Assembly (NCBI GenBank): GCA_016219375.1
Contig: JACRNC010000017.1
Location: forward strand, 28,617-92,616
DNA length: 64,000 nt
DNA from: Burkholderiales bacterium
Lineage (GTDB): Bacteria; Pseudomonadota; Gammaproteobacteria; Burkholderiales; Burkholderiaceae_C
Direction: 5' to 3'
The notes under the pieces are model-generated. The model had not been told where the DNA came from, made no database searches, and saw only the letters and a program-made list of their open reading frames with translations. Position numbers and translations under genes: made by a program. Positions 22,793 through 33,060 of the stretch are shown piece after piece (the stretch's first letter is position 1; each line of letters begins with the position of its first letter).

Positions 22793-23689
22793 TCAACGCG
22801 GATTGGCGCCCATCGGCAGCGTGGAAGACCGCCGATGCCGAAACAGCCAGTCCAGGATCAGATCGAGGGCGAACAGGAGCACCAACGACACCGCGAACAG
22901 CACCATGCCAGCAGCTCCATGCACAAAGCCCTGACCGGCTTCGTCACCGAAGTAGTAAGTGACCAAGCAGATGATGATGACCCGGATCACATTGGCAAAG
23001 AAGGCCACCACAGGGATCGCTGCCACCAGCAGCGCGTTCTGCAGCTTGTTCTTGCGACCAGCCAGATATACGTAGAAGATGCCGGTGGCCATCAGGCTGA
23101 ACATGGAGTTGAGACCTGAACAGGCGTCGGCCACCAGCATCTGGTACTGACCCAGGGTGAGCGACACGCCTGAGCGCGCGATCGGATAGCCCGCCGCATA
23201 CAGAGTGGTTTCGGCTAGTACCGATACCCAGAGCTTGAGTGGCGCAGTCAGTGCATCCACGATGAAGCCCGGCAGTGGTAGGGCGAACAGCACGAAAAGC
23301 AGCGGGAAGCGGAACACCCAGACCGTGCGCCAGCCGTAGAGGAAGGCTAGCGTGGCACTCACGACCACGGGCAGCGAGCCCAGTTCGAGCAGGACGATGT
23401 CGAGCACTCGCCCGAGCGCATAGAGAACCAGTCCGGCCGCCAGCGTCAATCCGCCGCTGATCCGCGACGGCTTGCTGCGGGCCTGCGCAGCCCGATCCTG
23501 CAGTGTGTAGAAGACCCAAGCAGCAGCGGCCAGAATCAGCGGTGCATGGCCTTGCTCTTCTGTCTGCCACAGCCCATTCCATAGCTCGACAAAGACTGGG
23601 ACATACAGCGCCCCGAGGCCCAGCAGGATGGGCAGGTAAGGGCTCCAGGCTCCGGCAAGCCCGGCTCGCGCGGGAACGGTGGCGGTCAT
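22793..23689 (-). CDS. xrtB: exosortase B
   Basis: 298 residues from ATG 23689 (MTATVPARAG); the reading frame is open further upstream but that part overlaps epsF. Eight or so hydrophobic helices with the catalytic triad of the exosortase/archaeosortase superfamily: Cys190 in ADACSGLNSMFSL, Arg236 in NVIRVI and His257 in FVHGAAG. Exosortases cleave and re-anchor proteins with PEP-CTERM-type tails; XrtB forms occur in exopolysaccharide loci with EpsI. No PEP-CTERM substrate is visible in this window. Operon: epsF-xrtB-epsI-polymerase-DUF4422. Confidence 0.93.
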   Translation of the reverse strand: MTATVPARAGLAGAWSPYLPILLGLGALYVPVFVELWNGLWQTEEQGHAPLILAAAAWVFYTLQDRAAQARSKPSRISGGLTLAAGLVLYALGRVLDIVLLELGSLPVVVSATLAFLYGWRTVWVFRFPLLFVLFALPLPGFIVDALTAPLKLWVSVLAETTLYAAGYPIARSGVSLTLGQYQMLVADACSGLNSMFSLMATGIFYVYLAGRKNKLQNALLVAAIPVVAFFANVIRVIIICLVTYYFGDEAGQGFVHGAAGMVLFAVSLVLLFALDLILDWLFRHRRSSTLPMGANPR

Positions 23690-23711
23690 GTGTGTGCGGC
23701 GGTGTAGTGGT

Positions 23712-25049
23712 TCAGGCGCCAATGCGCCCCAGCAGGGTGAGACCCGGGATGCGCGCCAGCAGAGCGGGCGAGTACGCGAGCATGCGTCGTCCGATGAGGA
23801 CCAACGAGCAGGAGACCGCCATGACAGCGGCAATCGCGGCAGCCAAGGCGGTGAGCAGCAGACGGCGGGGAGAGGCCACGCTGTTGGGCGCATAGGCCGG
23901 TGCCAGCACTTGTGCGGAGGTCAGCTTGCTGACTTGGTTCAGCATGGCCCACTCGCGCATGGCGTGCGCTTCTTCAAACTGCTTGGCCGCACTGCGCACG
24001 TTCTGAATCAGCGTGACTGCTCGATCTCGCGTGGCTCGTTCTTCAGCCAACTGGCCGGCCTGATCGTCAGTCAGGTGTTTCACATGGCCGGACGCCTGGG
24101 CCAAGGTTGCAGCTTCGCCCTGGTAGCTGCCGGCGAGCGCAGCGGTCGCCTGGTGGCTGAGCGCCTCCAACTGCTGGACTGCCCGACGCTGGGCGGATGT
24201 GTTGGGGTGGGCGCCGCCATAGCGGCTCTCCACCTGCGCCAGCCGCGCGCGCTCGGCTGCCAGGCTGATGACGAGGCTCGCTGCCGCTTCATGAGCCGCC
24301 TCAGTCGCTCCCGCCGACAGCGGATCGGTCAACAGGCGCGCCCGGTTGGTGGCCGAGCCTGCGCGCTCGCTGTCCAGTACCTGCTGTCTGCTCCAGTAAC
24401 GGGTTGTCATCCAGTTCAGCCCCGCTTCACCCGTATCGAGCAGGCCGCTGCGCTGCTGGTAGGCGTTGAGCTCGCGCACGGCACTTGCGTACGTGTCGCG
24501 AGCTCGGTTCACTTTGTCTGTGTAGAGCCGGGTGTGAGTCCCGGCAATCTGCATGTTGACCCTCTGCGTTACACCGATGTATGCCTGCGCTAATGCGTTG
24601 GCGATGGCAGCAGCGGCGGCCGGGTCAGAGTGCATGAATGAGATGTGCAGTACACCCGACTGCGCCGGGTTCTCCACCTCAGCCGTCTGCATGATCCAAT
24701 CGACCAAGGCCTGTTCCGCACGCTCCTCCTCGCCTGTGGGCGGGGGAGCGTCGGGTGCCCGCCCGGAGGCAAGGTGTAGCGCCTCGCGTGCCACCCGCTC
24801 GCTCATCGCAATGCTCACTTGCGTGGCCATGAATTTGGGGACCTGCAAGTCGCTGACCAGCTGAGGATTGGGCAATTGGGTTAGCCGATCGCGAGACTCC
24901 AGCGTGACCAGTACGCTTGCCGTGGCCTTGAACAAGGCGGGGCGCAGCGCGCCGGAGGCCCACCATGCACAAGCTCCGCTCACCGCCACGGCGCATGCGG
25001 TCACGGCCCACCATTTGCGACAGGCATACAACAGGTGCTGGAACAGCAT
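23712..25049 (-). CDS. epsF: Wzz-like chain-length determinant (EpsF)
   Basis: 445 residues. N-terminal helix (WWAVTACAVAVSGACAWWA) and a C-terminal helix (LLLTALAAAIAAVMAVSCSLVLIG) flank a periplasmic region with the Wzz beta motif near residues 40-75, a predicted coiled coil (about 200-390) rich in Ala/Gln/Glu, and the SPRRLLL boundary before the second helix. This is the EpsF-type polysaccharide co-polymerase that controls chain length with the polymerase. There is no fused kinase domain. First gene of the leftward operon. ATG 25049 lacks a strong ribosome binding site. Confidence 0.88.
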   Translation of the reverse strand: MLFQHLLYACRKWWAVTACAVAVSGACAWWASGALRPALFKATASVLVTLESRDRLTQLPNPQLVSDLQVPKFMATQVSIAMSERVAREALHLASGRAPDAPPPTGEEERAEQALVDWIMQTAEVENPAQSGVLHISFMHSDPAAAAAIANALAQAYIGVTQRVNMQIAGTHTRLYTDKVNRARDTYASAVRELNAYQQRSGLLDTGEAGLNWMTTRYWSRQQVLDSERAGSATNRARLLTDPLSAGATEAAHEAAASLVISLAAERARLAQVESRYGGAHPNTSAQRRAVQQLEALSHQATAALAGSYQGEAATLAQASGHVKHLTDDQAGQLAEERATRDRAVTLIQNVRSAAKQFEEAHAMREWAMLNQVSKLTSAQVLAPAYAPNSVASPRRLLLTALAAAIAAVMAVSCSLVLIGRRMLAYSPALLARIPGLTLLGRIGA

Positions 25050-25421
25050 GGTGGGCAGACATAGGGCCGGAGTCTCGGCCGGGGCAGGCGAAGGCGATGA
25101 TAGGCATGCAGAGTCCCCGCTGACCCGCGCGGTTCAGCAGGACTTCCCCTCACTCCCAGCGATTGCGGGGGAGGGCTGAGCCAACTGCGACACGCTTTCG
25201 TGATCAGCCGTCTGTCAACGCTGATCGGGGGGCAGCGGCATTTGCGGCGCCGTATCTGCAAGGTGCCTCTGTGGAGGCATGGCCTCGCTGAGGGGGCGAT
25301 GTGACGCTACGCGGCGCCCTGTTCGGCGTCAGTCATGACGGCGGAGGCGGGCGAGCGGACGACTGTCGCCAATCCGTCCGCTCTGTCCAGGCGCTGCCGC
25401 CCAAGCCTCGCCCCGTCAACC
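25050..25421. other. intergenic region upstream of epsF
   Basis: 372 bases between folE2 (transcribed leftward, ending here) and epsF (leftward, starting here), so it holds the folE2 terminator region and the epsF promoter. The clearest structure is a partial palindrome at 25202-25226 (GATCAGC...GCTGATC). No clear -35/-10 boxes. Confidence 0.45.
25202..25226. promoter_or_regulatory. candidate operator palindrome before epsF operon
   Basis: Inverted repeat with 7-base arms GATCAGC and GCTGATC separated by 11 bases, about 155 bases upstream of epsF. The spacing and symmetry suit a dimeric regulator, but the sequence matches no consensus that I can name. Confidence 0.3.
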
Positions 25422-26228
25422 TCACCCGCGCTCGATCACCGCGAACGCCGAGTGGTTGTGGATGGACTCGAAGTTCTCGACCGTGGCGCGGTAGCGGCCG
25501 ATGCGGGGTTCGTTGTTCAGGCGCAGGGCGACGTCGCGCACCAGGTCTTCGACGAACTTGGGGTTCTCGTAGGCGCGCTCGGTGATCCACTTCTCGTCCG
25601 GGCGCTTGAGCAGGCCCCAGATCTCGCTGGAGGCCGATTCCTCGGCGAAGCGCACCAGCTCGGCCCAGCCGAGGTCGCCGAGCAGCTCGGCGCGGATGGT
25701 GACCAGCGAGCGCTGGTTGTGCGCGCCGTAGTCGGAGATCTCCTTGGAGCAGGGGCACAGCGACTTGACCGGCACCTGCACCTCGGCCCAGACGCGGGTG
25801 ATGCCGTCGCGCGTCTCGACGATCCAGGCGCCCTGGTAGTCGAGCAGGCTGCTCACGCCGGAGACGGGGGCGTACTTGCGGATGAAGAACGGAAAGCGCG
25901 CCTCCACCCGGCCCTCGCTGGCGTGCAGCTTCTCCAGCATGGCGGCCATCTCCTCGCGCAGGCTGGCCGCGCCCAGCGGGCGCTGCAGGCCGTCGAGCCA
26001 GGCGATGAAGCGCGACATGTGCGTGCCCTTGCGGTCGGCTGGCAGGGCCACGTCCAGCGACCACGTGGCGGCGGTGGACACGTCTGACAGGCCGGCGCCC
26101 AGGTCCAGGCGGATGGGGTAGCGCAGCTCCCGCACGCCGACGCGCTGGATGGCCAGATGGCGCTCGTCGCGCTCGCTCTGGGTGTCGGGGATGTGGTGCA
26201 GCAGCGGCGGCAGAGTGTGGTCGTTCAT
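25422..26228 (-). CDS. folE2: GTP cyclohydrolase FolE2
   Basis: 268 residues, usual length. Type IB GTP cyclohydrolase, converting GTP to dihydroneopterin triphosphate at the start of folate and queuosine-type pathways; these enzymes work with several metals and so can replace zinc-dependent FolE. Seen: N-terminal [20 protein letters not shown] near residue 75, the metal-binding Cys in [19 protein letters not shown] near residue 158, and the C-terminal [18 protein letters not shown] 26228 has a GAGATC site. It lies 213 bases after dxs in the same direction. Confidence 0.96.
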   Translation of the reverse strand: MNDHTLPPLLHHIPDTQSERDERHLAIQRVGVRELRYPIRLDLGAGLSDVSTAATWSLDVALPADRKGTHMSRFIAWLDGLQRPLGAASLREEMAAMLEKLHASEGRVEARFPFFIRKYAPVSGVSSLLDYQGAWIVETRDGITRVWAEVQVPVKSLCPCSKEISDYGAHNQRSLVTIRAELLGDLGWAELVRFAEESASSEIWGLLKRPDEKWITERAYENPKFVEDLVRDVALRLNNEPRIGRYRATVENFESIHNHSAFAVIERG

Positions 26229-26441
26229 GCGGATCTCGATGGCGCGGCGGGCCGGCCGGGCAGGTTAGCGGCCCTCGCATCCCTGGGCAAACCCGAGGAT
26301 CGCATGACGATACTCTCCTCGGTGGGGGCAGGGCATAGGCTGTCTTGATGGCGGCCATACAGGGCGCCGGCCCGGCGCACGAGCAGCCCCGCGTGGGATG
26401 TGACCGACTGCACGGATGGGGCGTCCCGGGCGCGAGGGCGG

Positions 26442-28349
26442 TCAGCCGTTGGCGGCCGTGCGCGGCCGGGCCAGCAGGGCGCTGAAGCGCGTGCGGATGC
26501 TGCGCTCGATGCCGGCGGCGTCCAGGCCCAGCAGGGCCTGCAGCCGGGCCGGGTCGCCGTGCTCGATGAACTGGTCGGGCAGGCCGAGCATCAGCAGATC
26601 GGTGCGGTGGCCGGCGGCATGCAGCGCCTCGGCCACGGCGCTGCCGGCGCCACCCATCACGCAGCCTTCCTCCACGGTGACGAGTGCCGCGTGGCTGGCG
26701 GCCAGCTCCTCGACCATCGCCACGTCCAGCGGCTTGACGAAGCGCATGTTGACGACGGTGGCATCCAGCTGCTCGGCCGCCTGCAGCGCCGGGTAGAGCA
26801 GCGGGCCGAAGGCCAGGATGGCGATGCCGCTGCCGCCCTGGCGGCGGCGCTCCGCCTTGCCCCAGGGCCAGGCGGTCATCTCGGGCTGCACGGCCACGCC
26901 GGCGCCGATGCCGCGCGGGTAGCGCACCGCGGTGGGGTGGTCCTGCTGGTAGGCGGTGAAGAGCGCCTGGCGGCACTCGTTCTCATCGGCCGGCGTCAGC
27001 AGGCTGAGGTTGGGGATGCAGCGCACGAAGGCGATGTCGAACGCGCCCATGTGCGTGGCGCCGTCCGCGCCCACGATGCCGGCCCGGTCCAGCGCAAAGA
27101 GCACCGGCAGGTTCTGGATGGCCACATCGTGGATGAGCTGGTCGTAGGCCCGCTGCAGGAAGGTGGAGTAGATGGCCACCACCGGCTTGAGCCCCTCGCA
27201 CGCCAGGCCAGCGGCGAACGTGACGGCATGCTGCTCGGCGATGCCCACGTCGTGGTAGCGGCCGGGGAAGCGCTGCTCGAACTCGACCATGCCGGAGCCC
27301 TCGCGCATGGCCGGCGTGATGCCCACCAGCCGCGCGTCGCGCTCAGCCATGTCGCACAGCCACTGGCCGAAGACCTGGGTGTAGGTGGGCAGGCCCGGGG
27401 CGGCCTTCTTCAGGCCCTCGGCCGGGTTGAACTTGCCCGGGCCGTGGTAGGCGATGGGGTCGGCCTCGGCCAGCTTGTAGCCGTAGCCCTTCTTGGTGAC
27501 CACGTGCAGGAACTGCGGGCCGCGGTGCTGCTCCAGCGCCTCGCGCAGGTTCTCAAGAGTCGGGATGAGCGAATCCAGGTCGTGCCCGTCGATCGGGCCG
27601 ACGTAGTTGAAGCCGAACTCCTCGAAGATGGTGCCGGGCACGACCAGGCCCTTGGCGTGTTCTTCCAGCCGCTTGGCCAGCTCGAACAGCGGCGGGGCGT
27701 TCTTGAGCACGCTCTTGGCGCCCTCGCGCGCAGCGGCATAGAAGCGACCGCTCATCAGCCGCGCCAGGTGGCGGTTGAGCGCGCCCACCGGCGGGGAGAT
27801 GGACATGTCGTTGTCGTTGAGCACGACCAGCATGTCCGCCGGGCGGCCGTTGTGCGGCACGCCGGCGTTGTTGAGTGCCTCGAAGGCCATGCCGGCGGTC
27901 ATGGCGCCGTCGCCGATGATGGCCACCGCCTTGCGGTTTTCTCCCTTGAGCTGCGCGGCCAACGCCATGCCCAAGGCGGCGGAGATGCTGGTGGACGAGT
28001 GCGCGGTGCCGAAGGTGTCGTACTCGCTCTCGTCACGGCGCGGGAAGCCGCTGATGCCGCCGAACTGGCGCAGCGTGGCCATGCCCTCGCGCCGGCCGGT
28101 GAGGATCTTGTGCGGATAGGTCTGGTGGCCCACGTCCCACACCAGCCGGTCGTGCGGCGTGTCGAAGACGTAGTGCAGCGCGATGGTCAGCTCCACCGTG
28201 CCCAGGTTGGACGACAGGTGGCCGCCGGTGCGCGAGACGCTGTGCAGCACGAAGTCGCGCAGCTCGTGGGCCAGCTGCTTGAGCTCGGGGCGGGACAGCC
28301 GGCGCAGGTCGGCCGGCGTGTGGATCGTGTCGAGCAGGGGATGGGTCAT
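26442..28349 (-). CDS. dxs: 1-deoxy-D-xylulose-5-phosphate synthase
   Basis: 635 residues, full length. Thiamine-diphosphate enzyme that condenses pyruvate and glyceraldehyde 3-phosphate, the first step of the MEP isoprenoid pathway. Seen: [22 protein letters not shown] start, [21 protein letters not shown], the TPP motif from GDGAMTAG to LNDNDMSI, the pyrimidine-domain [16 protein letters not shown] and the C-terminal transketolase domain. It follows ispA by 20 bases and is probably co-transcribed (xseB-ispA-dxs). Confidence 0.98.
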   Translation of the reverse strand: MTHPLLDTIHTPADLRRLSRPELKQLAHELRDFVLHSVSRTGGHLSSNLGTVELTIALHYVFDTPHDRLVWDVGHQTYPHKILTGRREGMATLRQFGGISGFPRRDESEYDTFGTAHSSTSISAALGMALAAQLKGENRKAVAIIGDGAMTAGMAFEALNNAGVPHNGRPADMLVVLNDNDMSISPPVGALNRHLARLMSGRFYAAAREGAKSVLKNAPPLFELAKRLEEHAKGLVVPGTIFEEFGFNYVGPIDGHDLDSLIPTLENLREALEQHRGPQFLHVVTKKGYGYKLAEADPIAYHGPGKFNPAEGLKKAAPGLPTYTQVFGQWLCDMAERDARLVGITPAMREGSGMVEFEQRFPGRYHDVGIAEQHAVTFAAGLACEGLKPVVAIYSTFLQRAYDQLIHDVAIQNLPVLFALDRAGIVGADGATHMGAFDIAFVRCIPNLSLLTPADENECRQALFTAYQQDHPTAVRYPRGIGAGVAVQPEMTAWPWGKAERRRQGGSGIAILAFGPLLYPALQAAEQLDATVVNMRFVKPLDVAMVEELAASHAALVTVEEGCVMGGAGSAVAEALHAAGHRTDLLMLGLPDQFIEHGDPARLQALLGLDAAGIERSIRTRFSALLARPRTAANG

Positions 28350-28369
28350 GGCGCCTCGTTCACAACTTC

Positions 28370-29296
28370 TCAGTGGTCGCGGCAGACCACGCGTTCGGCC
28401 AGCGCGGCCAGGGCATCCGGACGGGCCAGGCTGGCCCGCTGCAACGCCTGGCAGGCACTGTCGTGCAGGCGGTCGGCCTCGGCGCGCGCGGCCTGCAGGC
28501 CGAGCAGCGAGACATAGGTGGGCTTGCCGTCGCTGGCGTCCTTGCCGGCCGTCTTGCCGAGGGCGTCGGAGCCCTGCGTGGCATCCAGGATGTCGTCGAC
28601 GATCTGGAAGGCCAGGCCGATGGCCGCGCCGTAGTCAGACAGCGCCTGCCAGGTGGCCGGCGTGCACGGCCCGCAGGCGGCGCCCATGAGCACGCTGGCC
28701 TGCAGCAGGGCGCCGGTCTTGCGGCGGTGCATGTCGCGCAGCGTGGGCAGGTCCAGCTGCACGCCGACGCTGGCCAGGTCCACCGCCTGGCCGCCGGCCA
28801 TGCCGGCGTGGCCGGCGGCGCGGGCCAGCAGGGCGCACAGCCGCGCCTGCAGGGCAGGCGGCACGGCGCTCTGCAGCCGCTCGCCTTCGGGCGTGAGCAG
28901 CTCGAAGGCCAGGGCCTGCATGGCGTCGCCGGCCAGCATGGCGCGGGCCTCGCCGTACTGCACGTGCACCGTGGGCTTGCCGCGGCGCAGCACGTCGTTG
29001 TCCATGCAGGGCATGTCGTCGTGCACCAGCGAGTAGGCGTGGATCAGCTCCACCGCGCAGGCCGCGCGCAGGGCGGGCTCGGCGGAAAAGGGATCGGCGC
29101 CGGCCACGGCCTCGGCGGCGGCCAGCGTGAGCAGCGCGCGCAGGCGCTTGCCGCCGTCGAGCACGCCGTAGCGCATCACCTCGCCCAGGCCGGCGGGGGC
29201 GTCGGCGGGCACCCAGGCGCGCAGGGCGGACTCCACCGCGTCGAGTGCGCGGGCCGACCAGGCGTCGAAGGCGTCGGCGCTCACCGCGGTGTTCAT
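28370..29296 (-). CDS. ispA: farnesyl diphosphate synthase
   Basis: 308 residues from ATG 29296, which overlaps the TGA of xseB (ATGA). Polyprenyl synthase fold: [16 protein letters not shown] near residue 48, first Asp-rich motif DDMPCMD at 93-99, RRGKPTVH, and the second Asp-rich motif VDDILD. The residues before the first motif suit a C15 product. It condenses IPP with DMAPP/GPP and so uses the product of the dxs pathway beside it. Confidence 0.96.
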   Translation of the reverse strand: MNTAVSADAFDAWSARALDAVESALRAWVPADAPAGLGEVMRYGVLDGGKRLRALLTLAAAEAVAGADPFSAEPALRAACAVELIHAYSLVHDDMPCMDNDVLRRGKPTVHVQYGEARAMLAGDAMQALAFELLTPEGERLQSAVPPALQARLCALLARAAGHAGMAGGQAVDLASVGVQLDLPTLRDMHRRKTGALLQASVLMGAACGPCTPATWQALSDYGAAIGLAFQIVDDILDATQGSDALGKTAGKDASDGKPTYVSLLGLQAARAEADRLHDSACQALQRASLARPDALAALAERVVCRDH

Positions 29297-29559
29297 GCGC
29301 CCGCCCACGGCTTGAGCTGGCCGTCTTCCAGCACCTTGACCTGGGCCTCGACCGCCTCCAGCCGCTGGCGGCACAGGGCCAGCAGCTCGGTGCCGCGCTG
29401 GTAGCGCTGCAGCAGCTGGTCCAGCGGGAGCTGGCCGGCTTCCATCTGCTCGACCAGGCGCTCCAGCTCCTCCAGCGCGTCCTCGAAGCGCAGGTCGTCC
29501 TTCAGGGCATCGGCAGGGGCGGCGGCGCCGGCGGCGGTGGGGGAGGGCGTCTTGGCCAT
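29293..29559 (-). CDS. xseB: exodeoxyribonuclease VII small subunit
   Basis: 88 residues from ATG 29559. XseB pattern: [50 protein letters not shown]. Pairs with XseA (not in the window) to degrade single-stranded DNA. The N-terminal 20 residues are a Pro/Ala-rich extension. Stop overlaps the start of ispA. Confidence 0.95.
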   Translation of the reverse strand: MAKTPSPTAAGAAAPADALKDDLRFEDALEELERLVEQMEAGQLPLDQLLQRYQRGTELLALCRQRLEAVEAQVKVLEDGQLKPWAGA

Positions 29560-30029
29560 GGTGCGGCCCCGGCAGGGGCGGGGTGACGGGCGCTGGCCCG
29601 CGGTCGGGCCGGGCGGCGAGGGTGGCCGCGCGCCTGGCGCTGCGGGCGAGGTGGTGCGCCGCGCAGCCGCCGTGAAAAAGCTTTCCATTTTAGGGGCGGC
29701 GTGGCGCCGGGGCCGGCGAGCCACCCCTTTACGCGGTAACCCCAAGCCCCGGCGGCTAAAATTGGCGCCCGCTCGCGCAATTCGGCGCGCTGCGGCAACC
29801 CAAGTCCCACCCCGGCGGCGCCCGCTTCGTCACAGGCGCGCTGCCAAGGAACCCGCGCGCGCGAGGCGGCCCACCGGCCGCTTGCGGCTGCAGCCTGGCT
29901 GGCTGCCCGCACCGGCTCGTCTCCGGACCCGTCTCGCCCGCTGGCCGTCTGTCTTGCCCCAAGGCAGCGCCTGGCCGGTGTTCATCAAGGGTGGTGGTTT
30001 GACTTTCCTTCTTGGAGACCCCGGGGATC
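29560..30029. other. divergent intergenic region xseB/Rieske gene
   Basis: 470 bases between the divergent xseB and Rieske oxygenase genes. It holds two AT-enriched patches, near 29670-29690 (aaaaagctttccatttta) and near 29755-29762 (gctaaaat), which are the best places for promoters of the two operons. Nothing else is recognisable. Confidence 0.4.
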
Positions 30030-31148
30030 ATGTCCGACCTGAGCACCGCACTGAAAGTCCTGGAGCGCGCCCGCACGCAGCTGCCCGTCACGTCGTACTT
30101 CGACGAGACGCTCTACCAGCAGGAGGTGGCCCGCATCTTTCAGTCCGGTCCTCGCTACCTGGGGCATGAGCTGGCCGTGCCCGAGGTGGGGGACTACTAC
30201 GCGCTGCCGCAGGAGGGCGAAGGCCGTGCCCTGGTGCGCACGCCCGAGGGCATCCAGCTGGTCTCCAACGTCTGCCGCCACCGCCAGGCGGTGATGCTGC
30301 GCGGCCGCGGCCACACGCGCAACAACATCGTCTGCCCGCTGCACCGCTGGACGTACGACCTCAAGGGCGAGCTCATCGGCGCGCCGCACTTCGACCACGA
30401 TCCCTGCCTGAACCTGAAGAACTACCCGGTCCAGAACTGGAACGGGCTGCTCTTCGAAGGCAATGGGCGCGACGTGGCCGCCGATCTGGCCCGCCTGGGC
30501 CCGCGTGGTGAGCTGGACTTCTCCGGCTACGTGCTGGACAAGGTCGAGCTGCACGAGTGCAACTACAACTGGAAGACCTTCATCGAGGTCTACCTGGAGG
30601 ACTACCACGTCGGCCCCTTCCACCCCGGGCTGGGCAACTTCGTCACCTGCGACGACCTGGCCTGGGAGTTCGGCCAGGAGTACTCGGTGCAGACCGTGGG
30701 CGTGGCCAAGACCTTCGACCGGCCCGGCTCGGCCGTATACGAGCGCTGGCGCGAGGTGCTGCTGCAGTACCGCCAGGGCCAGAAGCCCGAGCGCGGCGCG
30801 ATCTGGCTGACCTACTACCCCAACGTGATGGTCGAGTGGTACCCGCACGTGCTGGTCGTCTCCACGCTCTTCCCCAAGGGGCCGCAGAAGACGCTCAACA
30901 TGGTCGAGTTCTACTACCCCGAGGAGATCGCCGCCTTCGAGCGCGAGTTCATCGAGGCCGAGCAGGCCGCCTACATGGAGACCTGCATCGAGGACGACGA
31001 GATCGCCGAGCGCATGGATGCCGGCCGCCGCGCGCTGATGGAACGCGGCGACAACGAGGTGGGCCCGTACCAGAGCCCGATGGAAGACGGCATGCAGCAC
31101 TTCCACGAGTGGTACCGGCGCGTGATGGACTTCCGCGACCCGGCGTGA
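30030..31148 (+). CDS. Rieske aromatic ring-hydroxylating oxygenase, alpha-subunit type
   Basis: 372 residues from ATG 30030. N-terminal Rieske domain with [2Fe-2S] ligands Cys82/His84 (CRH) and Cys102/His105 (CPLH), then a catalytic domain whose mononuclear iron site reads Asp191-Tyr-His193-Val-Gly-Pro-Phe-His198. Family members hydroxylate aromatic or quaternary-amine substrates; the substrate is not predictable and no reductase or beta subunit gene is adjacent. The position beside xseB-ispA-dxs suggests a housekeeping or lineage-specific role, but that is inference. An alternative start at 30012 is less likely. Confidence 0.93.
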   Translation: MSDLSTALKVLERARTQLPVTSYFDETLYQQEVARIFQSGPRYLGHELAVPEVGDYYALPQEGEGRALVRTPEGIQLVSNVCRHRQAVMLRGRGHTRNNIVCPLHRWTYDLKGELIGAPHFDHDPCLNLKNYPVQNWNGLLFEGNGRDVAADLARLGPRGELDFSGYVLDKVELHECNYNWKTFIEVYLEDYHVGPFHPGLGNFVTCDDLAWEFGQEYSVQTVGVAKTFDRPGSAVYERWREVLLQYRQGQKPERGAIWLTYYPNVMVEWYPHVLVVSTLFPKGPQKTLNMVEFYYPEEIAAFEREFIEAEQAAYMETCIEDDEIAERMDAGRRALMERGDNEVGPYQSPMEDGMQHFHEWYRRVMDFRDPA

Positions 31149-31221
31149 ACCTGCGCCTGAGCCATCCTGCGGGCCGCCTTCGGGCGGCCCGCGCCCTTGC
31201 GCGCATCGGGAGGCGCCCCGC

Positions 31222-32163
31222 TTGAGCCGGCTGTCCGCATCGTGGCTGATGGTGGTCGCCACGCTGCTCTTCGCCCTGATGGGCGTGTGCGTGAAGTTCG
31301 CCTCGGGCTATTTCGGCACGGCGGCCGTCGTGGCCAGCCGTGGGGTGGTCGGCGCGGTGGTGATCGGCCTGATCGCCCATGCGCAGCGCGTGAGCCTGCG
31401 CACGGCCGTGCCCATGCTGCACGTGCGCCGCGGCGTGTCGGGCGTGGCGGCGCTGAGCCTGTGGTTCTACGCGATCAGCGTGCTGCCGCTGTCGACCGCG
31501 GTGACGCTGAACTACATGTCATCCGTGTGGATGGCGGTCTTCCTGATCATCGGCGCGCTGCTGCCCGGCGGGCGGCGGGTGGATGCGCGGCTGGTGTGGA
31601 CGGTGCTGATTGGCTTTGCCGGCGTGGCCCTGGTGCTGCGGCCCACCCTGGGCGAGGGCCAGCTGCTGGCCGGCCTGGTGGGGCTGGTGTCGGGCATGCT
31701 GGCGGCCACGGCCTACATCCAGGTCACCGCACTGGGCCGGGCCGGCGAGCCCGAGGTGCGGGTGGTCTTCTACTTCTCGCTGATGACGGCGCTGGGCGGC
31801 ACCGGGATCTGGCTGGCGGCGCAGATGCTGTCGGGCCATCTGCACGCGCCTTTCGCCGCCGCGCCCTGGAGCGGCTGGCTGGCCCTGGTGGGCGCCGGCG
31901 TGTTCGCCACGCTGGCCCAGCTGCTGATGACGCGGGCCTACGCGCGCGGCAGCATGCTGGTCAATGCCAACCTGCAATACCTGGGCATCGTGCATGCCTG
32001 TGTCTTCGGGCTGCTGATCTTTGGCGACCGGCTCACGCCGTTGTCGGTGGCCGGCATGGTGCTGATCGTCGGCTCCGGCATGGTGGCGGCGCGGCTGCGG
32101 CCGCTGGTGACGGCGCCCAAGGCGACCCAAGGATCTGACCACCCAATGAAGGAGCCCGCATGA
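31222..32163 (+). CDS. EamA/DMT family permease
   Basis: 313 residues from a TTG start, chosen because GGGAGG lies about 9 bases upstream; a later ATG at 31249 would cut the first helix. Ten hydrophobic helices in two EamA repeats (first begins WLMVVATLLFALMGVCVKF; second near residue 150). Drug/metabolite transporter superfamily, inner membrane; substrate unknown. The stop overlaps the start of the sulfurtransferase gene (ATGA), so the two are coupled. Confidence 0.9.
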   Translation: MSRLSASWLMVVATLLFALMGVCVKFASGYFGTAAVVASRGVVGAVVIGLIAHAQRVSLRTAVPMLHVRRGVSGVAALSLWFYAISVLPLSTAVTLNYMSSVWMAVFLIIGALLPGGRRVDARLVWTVLIGFAGVALVLRPTLGEGQLLAGLVGLVSGMLAATAYIQVTALGRAGEPEVRVVFYFSLMTALGGTGIWLAAQMLSGHLHAPFAAAPWSGWLALVGAGVFATLAQLLMTRAYARGSMLVNANLQYLGIVHACVFGLLIFGDRLTPLSVAGMVLIVGSGMVAARLRPLVTAPKATQGSDHPMKEPA

Positions 32164-33032
32164 GCCCCACCACCCGCCTGCATTCGCCGCTTCTTTCGGT
32201 CGCCGAGCTGCAATCCGAGCTGGCCGGCGCCGCGCCGCCGCTGCTGCTGGACGCGAGCTTCGAGCTGGCCGACCCTTCCGCCGGGCGACGCGCCTGGGAG
32301 CAGGCCCACATCCCGGGCTCCTGCCACGTGGATCTGGAGGCCGACCTCTGCGGCCCGCGCAGCGGGCGCAACGGGCGGCATCCGCTGCCGGAGCGGGTGG
32401 CGTTTGCGCGCACCGCTGCGGCGCTGGGCGTGCGGCCGGGCCGCTCCGTCGTGGTGCTCGACCGCGGTGACGGCGCCTTCGCCGCGCGGCTGTGGTGGAT
32501 GCTGCGCTGGCTGGGCCATGCCGACGTGCGTGTGCTGGACGGCGGGCTCAAGGCCTGGACGGCCGCCGGCGGCGAGCTGGTGGACGGCAGCTGGGCGCCG
32601 CCTGCGGCAGCCGATGCGGCCTATCCCGAGCGCGCGCCGCTCGCGGCCACCATCGACGCCGACACGCTGCAGGCGCGGCTGGCCGAGGTGCTGCTGATCG
32701 ACGCCCGCGGCGCGGCGCGCTATCGCGGCGAGGTCGAGCCCATCGACCCGGTGGCGGGCCACATCCCCGGCGCGCTCAACCGGCCGTATACCGAAAACCT
32801 GGCGCCCGACGGCCTCTTCCTGAGCCCGCCGCAGCTGCGCCAGGCCTTTGCCGCGCTGGGGCTGACGCCTGACCAACCGCGCGTGGTGGTCAGCCAATGC
32901 GGCTCGGGCGTGACCGCCTGCCACAACCTGCTGGCGCTGGAGGTGGCCGGCCTGCCCGGCGGGCTGCTCTACCCGGGCTCGTGGAGCGAGTGGTGCGCCG
33001 ACCCGGCCCGGCCGGTGGCGACCGGCGCCTGA
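32160..33032 (+). CDS. sseA: 3-mercaptopyruvate sulfurtransferase-type rhodanese
   Basis: 290 residues, two rhodanese domains in tandem. Cys247 lies in the loop CGSGVTAC; the CG(S/T)GVT(A) form is typical of 3-mercaptopyruvate sulfurtransferases rather than thiosulfate sulfurtransferases (CRKGVT). Domain ends WSEWCADPARPV, as in SseA. It moves sulfur from mercaptopyruvate to thiol or cyanide acceptors in the cytoplasm. ATG overlaps the permease stop. Confidence 0.93.
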   Translation: MSPTTRLHSPLLSVAELQSELAGAAPPLLLDASFELADPSAGRRAWEQAHIPGSCHVDLEADLCGPRSGRNGRHPLPERVAFARTAAALGVRPGRSVVVLDRGDGAFAARLWWMLRWLGHADVRVLDGGLKAWTAAGGELVDGSWAPPAAADAAYPERAPLAATIDADTLQARLAEVLLIDARGAARYRGEVEPIDPVAGHIPGALNRPYTENLAPDGLFLSPPQLRQAFAALGLTPDQPRVVVSQCGSGVTACHNLLALEVAGLPGGLLYPGSWSEWCADPARPVATGA

Positions 33033-33060
33033 GCCGACCTGAGCGCACCTAAGTTGGCCT

